Shown one piece after another: positions 62,602-64,000 of a stretch of 64,000 bases of DNA. How positions within the stretch are numbered: position 1 is the stretch's first letter; each line of letters begins with the position of its first letter. Position numbers and translations under genes: made by a program. The notes under the pieces were generated by a model, which was not told the origin of the DNA, ran no database searches, and saw nothing but the letters and a program-made list of their open reading frames with translations. The stretch comes from Paludibacterium purpuratum (GTDB lineage Bacteria; Pseudomonadota; Gammaproteobacteria; Burkholderiales; Chromobacteriaceae): assembly GCF_004363805.1 (NCBI RefSeq), contig NZ_SNZP01000002.1:310001-374000 (forward strand), given 5' to 3'.

Positions 62602-63066
62602 CTACTCCAGATGCGCCTCGGCATGCTGTTCGCGTCGACGCCGGCGCGGCAGTTTGCCCTCTTCCATGGAGCGCGCGAACATCGGCAGCGCCCCCAGAAC
62701 AGCAGGAACAACCCAATCCAGTCGGGATTCCCACCAGGTATGGTGCTCGGGCCGCAACAGATCGGGCCGGTCCAGCGAACACAGCGTCAAGTCGATTTCG
62801 CCCGGGTCGGACTCGTGACGATAGCTCAGCGAAGTCCCGCAACGCCGGCAGAAACCGCGCTCGACCGCGGCCGACGAGCGGTACAACGCCAAGGGTTCGC
62901 CGCGCCACTCCACTTCGGAAGAGCGCACGGTGAACCAGGTAAGAAAAGCGGCACCGCTGGCCTTGCGGCAGGTTGGACAGTGACAGTGGGTCAAATAGCT
63001 CGGCAGTCCCCGCACCACATAGCGAATCGAGCCGCAAAGGCAGCCGCCGGTCAGTTGCTCCTGCAT
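62602..63066 (-). CDS. GFA-family zinc protein
   Basis: A 154-residue protein from ATG 63066 (AAAGGAGCGG upstream). Zinc-binding Cys motifs: GGCLCGSIRY, THCHCPTCRKASG and FCRRCGTSLSYR. This is the glutathione-dependent formaldehyde-activating (GFA) fold; many members have no proven formaldehyde role. Divergent from the marR-type gene. Confidence 0.88.
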   Translation of the reverse strand: MQEQLTGGCLCGSIRYVVRGLPSYLTHCHCPTCRKASGAAFLTWFTVRSSEVEWRGEPLALYRSSAAVERGFCRRCGTSLSYRHESDPGEIDLTLCSLDRPDLLRPEHHTWWESRLDWVVPAVLGALPMFARSMEEGKLPRRRRREQHAEAHLE

Positions 63067-63153
63067 GATGCCGCTCCTTTCATGCCGCCCGTCAGCAGCC
63101 AGGGCCGTATTATCACTATGGTTGTTGCATCGCAAAATGACAAGCGGGATCGT

Positions 63154-63181
63154 TTGACGATATTTGCCTAGGCAATATATT
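63154..63181 (+). promoter_or_regulatory. Promoter with internal palindromic operator for the MarR gene
   Basis: TTGACG (63154-63159) and TATATT (63176-63181) are 16 bases apart. The spacer contains the perfect palindrome TTGCCTAGGCAA (63164-63175), as expected for MarR autorepression. Confidence 0.75.
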
Positions 63182-63189
63182 ATCCGTCA

Positions 63190-63666
63190 ATGCAAATACC
63201 GAGCGACACCACCGTCTCTGTGCTCTTTACCCCGGAAGATCTCGCCTGCCGCGATTCGTCGCAGGCGCTCGGCTACCTGATCCTGGGCGTCAAGCGCCGC
63301 CTGACGGAAATCCTGGAAGAAGAACTGGCGCCACTGGATCTAACCGCGGCGCAATTCGCCGTGATCATGCAGCTCCATCGCGAGGAAGAAAGCACACCCG
63401 CCGGCTTCTGTCGCCTGCTCGACTATGATCCTGGCGCCATGACACGCCTGCTCTACCGCATCGAGCTCAAGGGGTTCATCCGCCGCCAACGCAATCCGCA
63501 AGATCGACGTTCGGTACGGTTCGCGCTCACCGACAGCGGCCGGGCATTATGCCCGCAGATGATCGCCAAGATCTGCAACGCGCACAACCGCCTATTGGCC
63601 GGCTTCTCCCACGATGAAGCCTTGCTGTTGAAGCAGATGTTGCAGCGCATGCTGCAAAACCGCTAA
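63190..63666 (+). CDS. MarR family transcriptional regulator
   Basis: A 158-residue winged-helix regulator (LDLTAAQFAVIMQLHREEES, then LLDYDPGAMTRLLYRIELKG and RNPQDRRSVRFALTDSGRAL). The start is ATG 63190, only eight bases after the predicted -10, with no Shine-Dalgarno, so the mRNA may be leaderless. It precedes an exporter gene by 30 bases and probably represses it together with itself, releasing DNA on binding a toxic compound. Confidence 0.92.
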   Translation: MQIPSDTTVSVLFTPEDLACRDSSQALGYLILGVKRRLTEILEEELAPLDLTAAQFAVIMQLHREEESTPAGFCRLLDYDPGAMTRLLYRIELKGFIRRQRNPQDRRSVRFALTDSGRALCPQMIAKICNAHNRLLAGFSHDEALLLKQMLQRMLQNR

Positions 63667-63696
63667 GCCCCGCTCCCTTCACTTCACAGGACCTCC

Positions 63697-64000
63697 ATGA
63701 GCCAGACAGACTCTGACGACCACACGCGCTTCAACGCCAGTCAATTGGCGCTTTTGACCCTGGGCCTCGGCCTCGGCACATTCATGGAGGTGCTGGACAC
63801 CTCGATCGCCAACGTGGCGGTGCCGACCATCGCCGGCAGCCTGGGCGTCAGCGCGAATCAAGGCACCTGGGTCATCAGCTCTTACTCGGTTGCGGCGGCC
63901 ATCGCCGTGCCGCTGACAGGCTGGCTGGCTCGCCAAGTGGGCGAGCACCGGCTGTTCATCGGTTCGCTGATCGCTTTCACGGTGTGCTCGATACTGTGCG
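63697..64000 (+). CDS. MFS drug exporter, DHA2/EmrB family (5' part)
   Basis: The first 101 residues of a transporter cut by the window end. ATG 63697 follows CAGGACCTCC. The N-terminus is cytoplasmic; the first membrane helix contains LGLGTFMEVLDTSIANVAVP, the conserved DHA2 motif, and GTWVISSYSVAAAIAVPLTG starts helix 2. EmrB-type pumps usually work with an EmrA membrane-fusion protein, expected just outside the window. Confidence 0.9.
   Translation, partial: MSQTDSDDHTRFNASQLALLTLGLGLGTFMEVLDTSIANVAVPTIAGSLGVSANQGTWVISSYSVAAAIAVPLTGWLARQVGEHRLFIGSLIAFTVCSILC

Overview
The window looks like a betaproteobacterial chromosome of the order Neisseriales, most likely family Chromobacteriaceae. 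It has high GC, the ppiA-ppiB-lpxH gene order, a minimal Neisseria-type ProQ, and acs with a DUF485/ActP acetate-uptake pair. This placement is inferred from gene content; no rRNA is present. The window falls into two parts: the late half of a siphovirus-type prophage (1 to about 27.7 kb) and ordinary chromosome (about 27.9 to 64 kb).

Prophage (1-27,660). All structural genes run rightward. The order is a putative late regulator (83), small unknown genes, terminase small and large subunits, a portal fused to a Mu-F-like head protein, a prohead protease fused to scaffold, a major capsid protein with an inserted domain, head-tail connectors, tail tube, and a tail-assembly chaperone with a -1 frame extension. 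These are followed by the tape measure, a gene-transfer-agent-like tail tip (DUF2460, DUF2163, NlpC/P60, large tip protein), a tail fibre with collar domain, and lysis genes (putative holin, GH19 endolysin, nested Rz/Rz1 spanins). Accessory genes are interspersed: a leftward ParB-like moron inside the tail-tip block, a BamE-like lipoprotein, a Rha regulator, a hicAB toxin-antitoxin pair, a PLD-family nuclease-like protein and a lipase. Many terminator-like hairpins lie between the late genes, which fits late expression through antitermination. The integrase is not in the window. The right end of the prophage probably lies beside a tRNA-Thr whose 3' end faces it.

Chromosome, 27.9-46.9 kb. Three leftward tRNA genes (two identical tRNA-Pro(CGG) and tRNA-Thr(CGU)) are followed by rdgC, a DODA-type dioxygenase, a class 1A-like dihydroorotate dehydrogenase, dcd, an acetylpolyamine amidohydrolase, a YchJ-like protein with a lipoprotein, a K+ channel with a zinc ribbon, glycerate kinase and a short ProQ. 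Next come a zinc ABC importer (znuACB) behind two Zur-box-like palindromes, tsaD, an ABC-F ATPase, an esterase, an intergenic DnaA-box repeat pair, two cyclophilins and lpxH.

Chromosome, 47-64 kb. Three tandem, leftward double-glycine-leader bacteriocin/microcin precursors lie downstream of selO with no exporter or immunity gene in view. They are followed by a LysR regulator, the acetate module (DUF485, actP, acs), a 3-hydroxybutyrate dehydrogenase, an AraC/GyrI regulator, an rnfB-like ferredoxin with nth, a DegP-like lipoprotein protease, an APH-type kinase, a glutamine amidotransferase with rraA, a GFA protein, and a MarR regulator followed by an MFS drug exporter cut by the window end. REP-like inverted repeats occur after rdgC and after the protease gene.

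Gaps over 300 bases. 37,098-37,791 holds an orphan terminator and the Zur sites. 44,590-45,059 holds the DnaA-box repeats. 51,047-51,376 is the divergent lysR/actP control region, with one short palindrome near 51,110-51,124. 27,657-28,331 holds the tRNAs and the probable attachment region.
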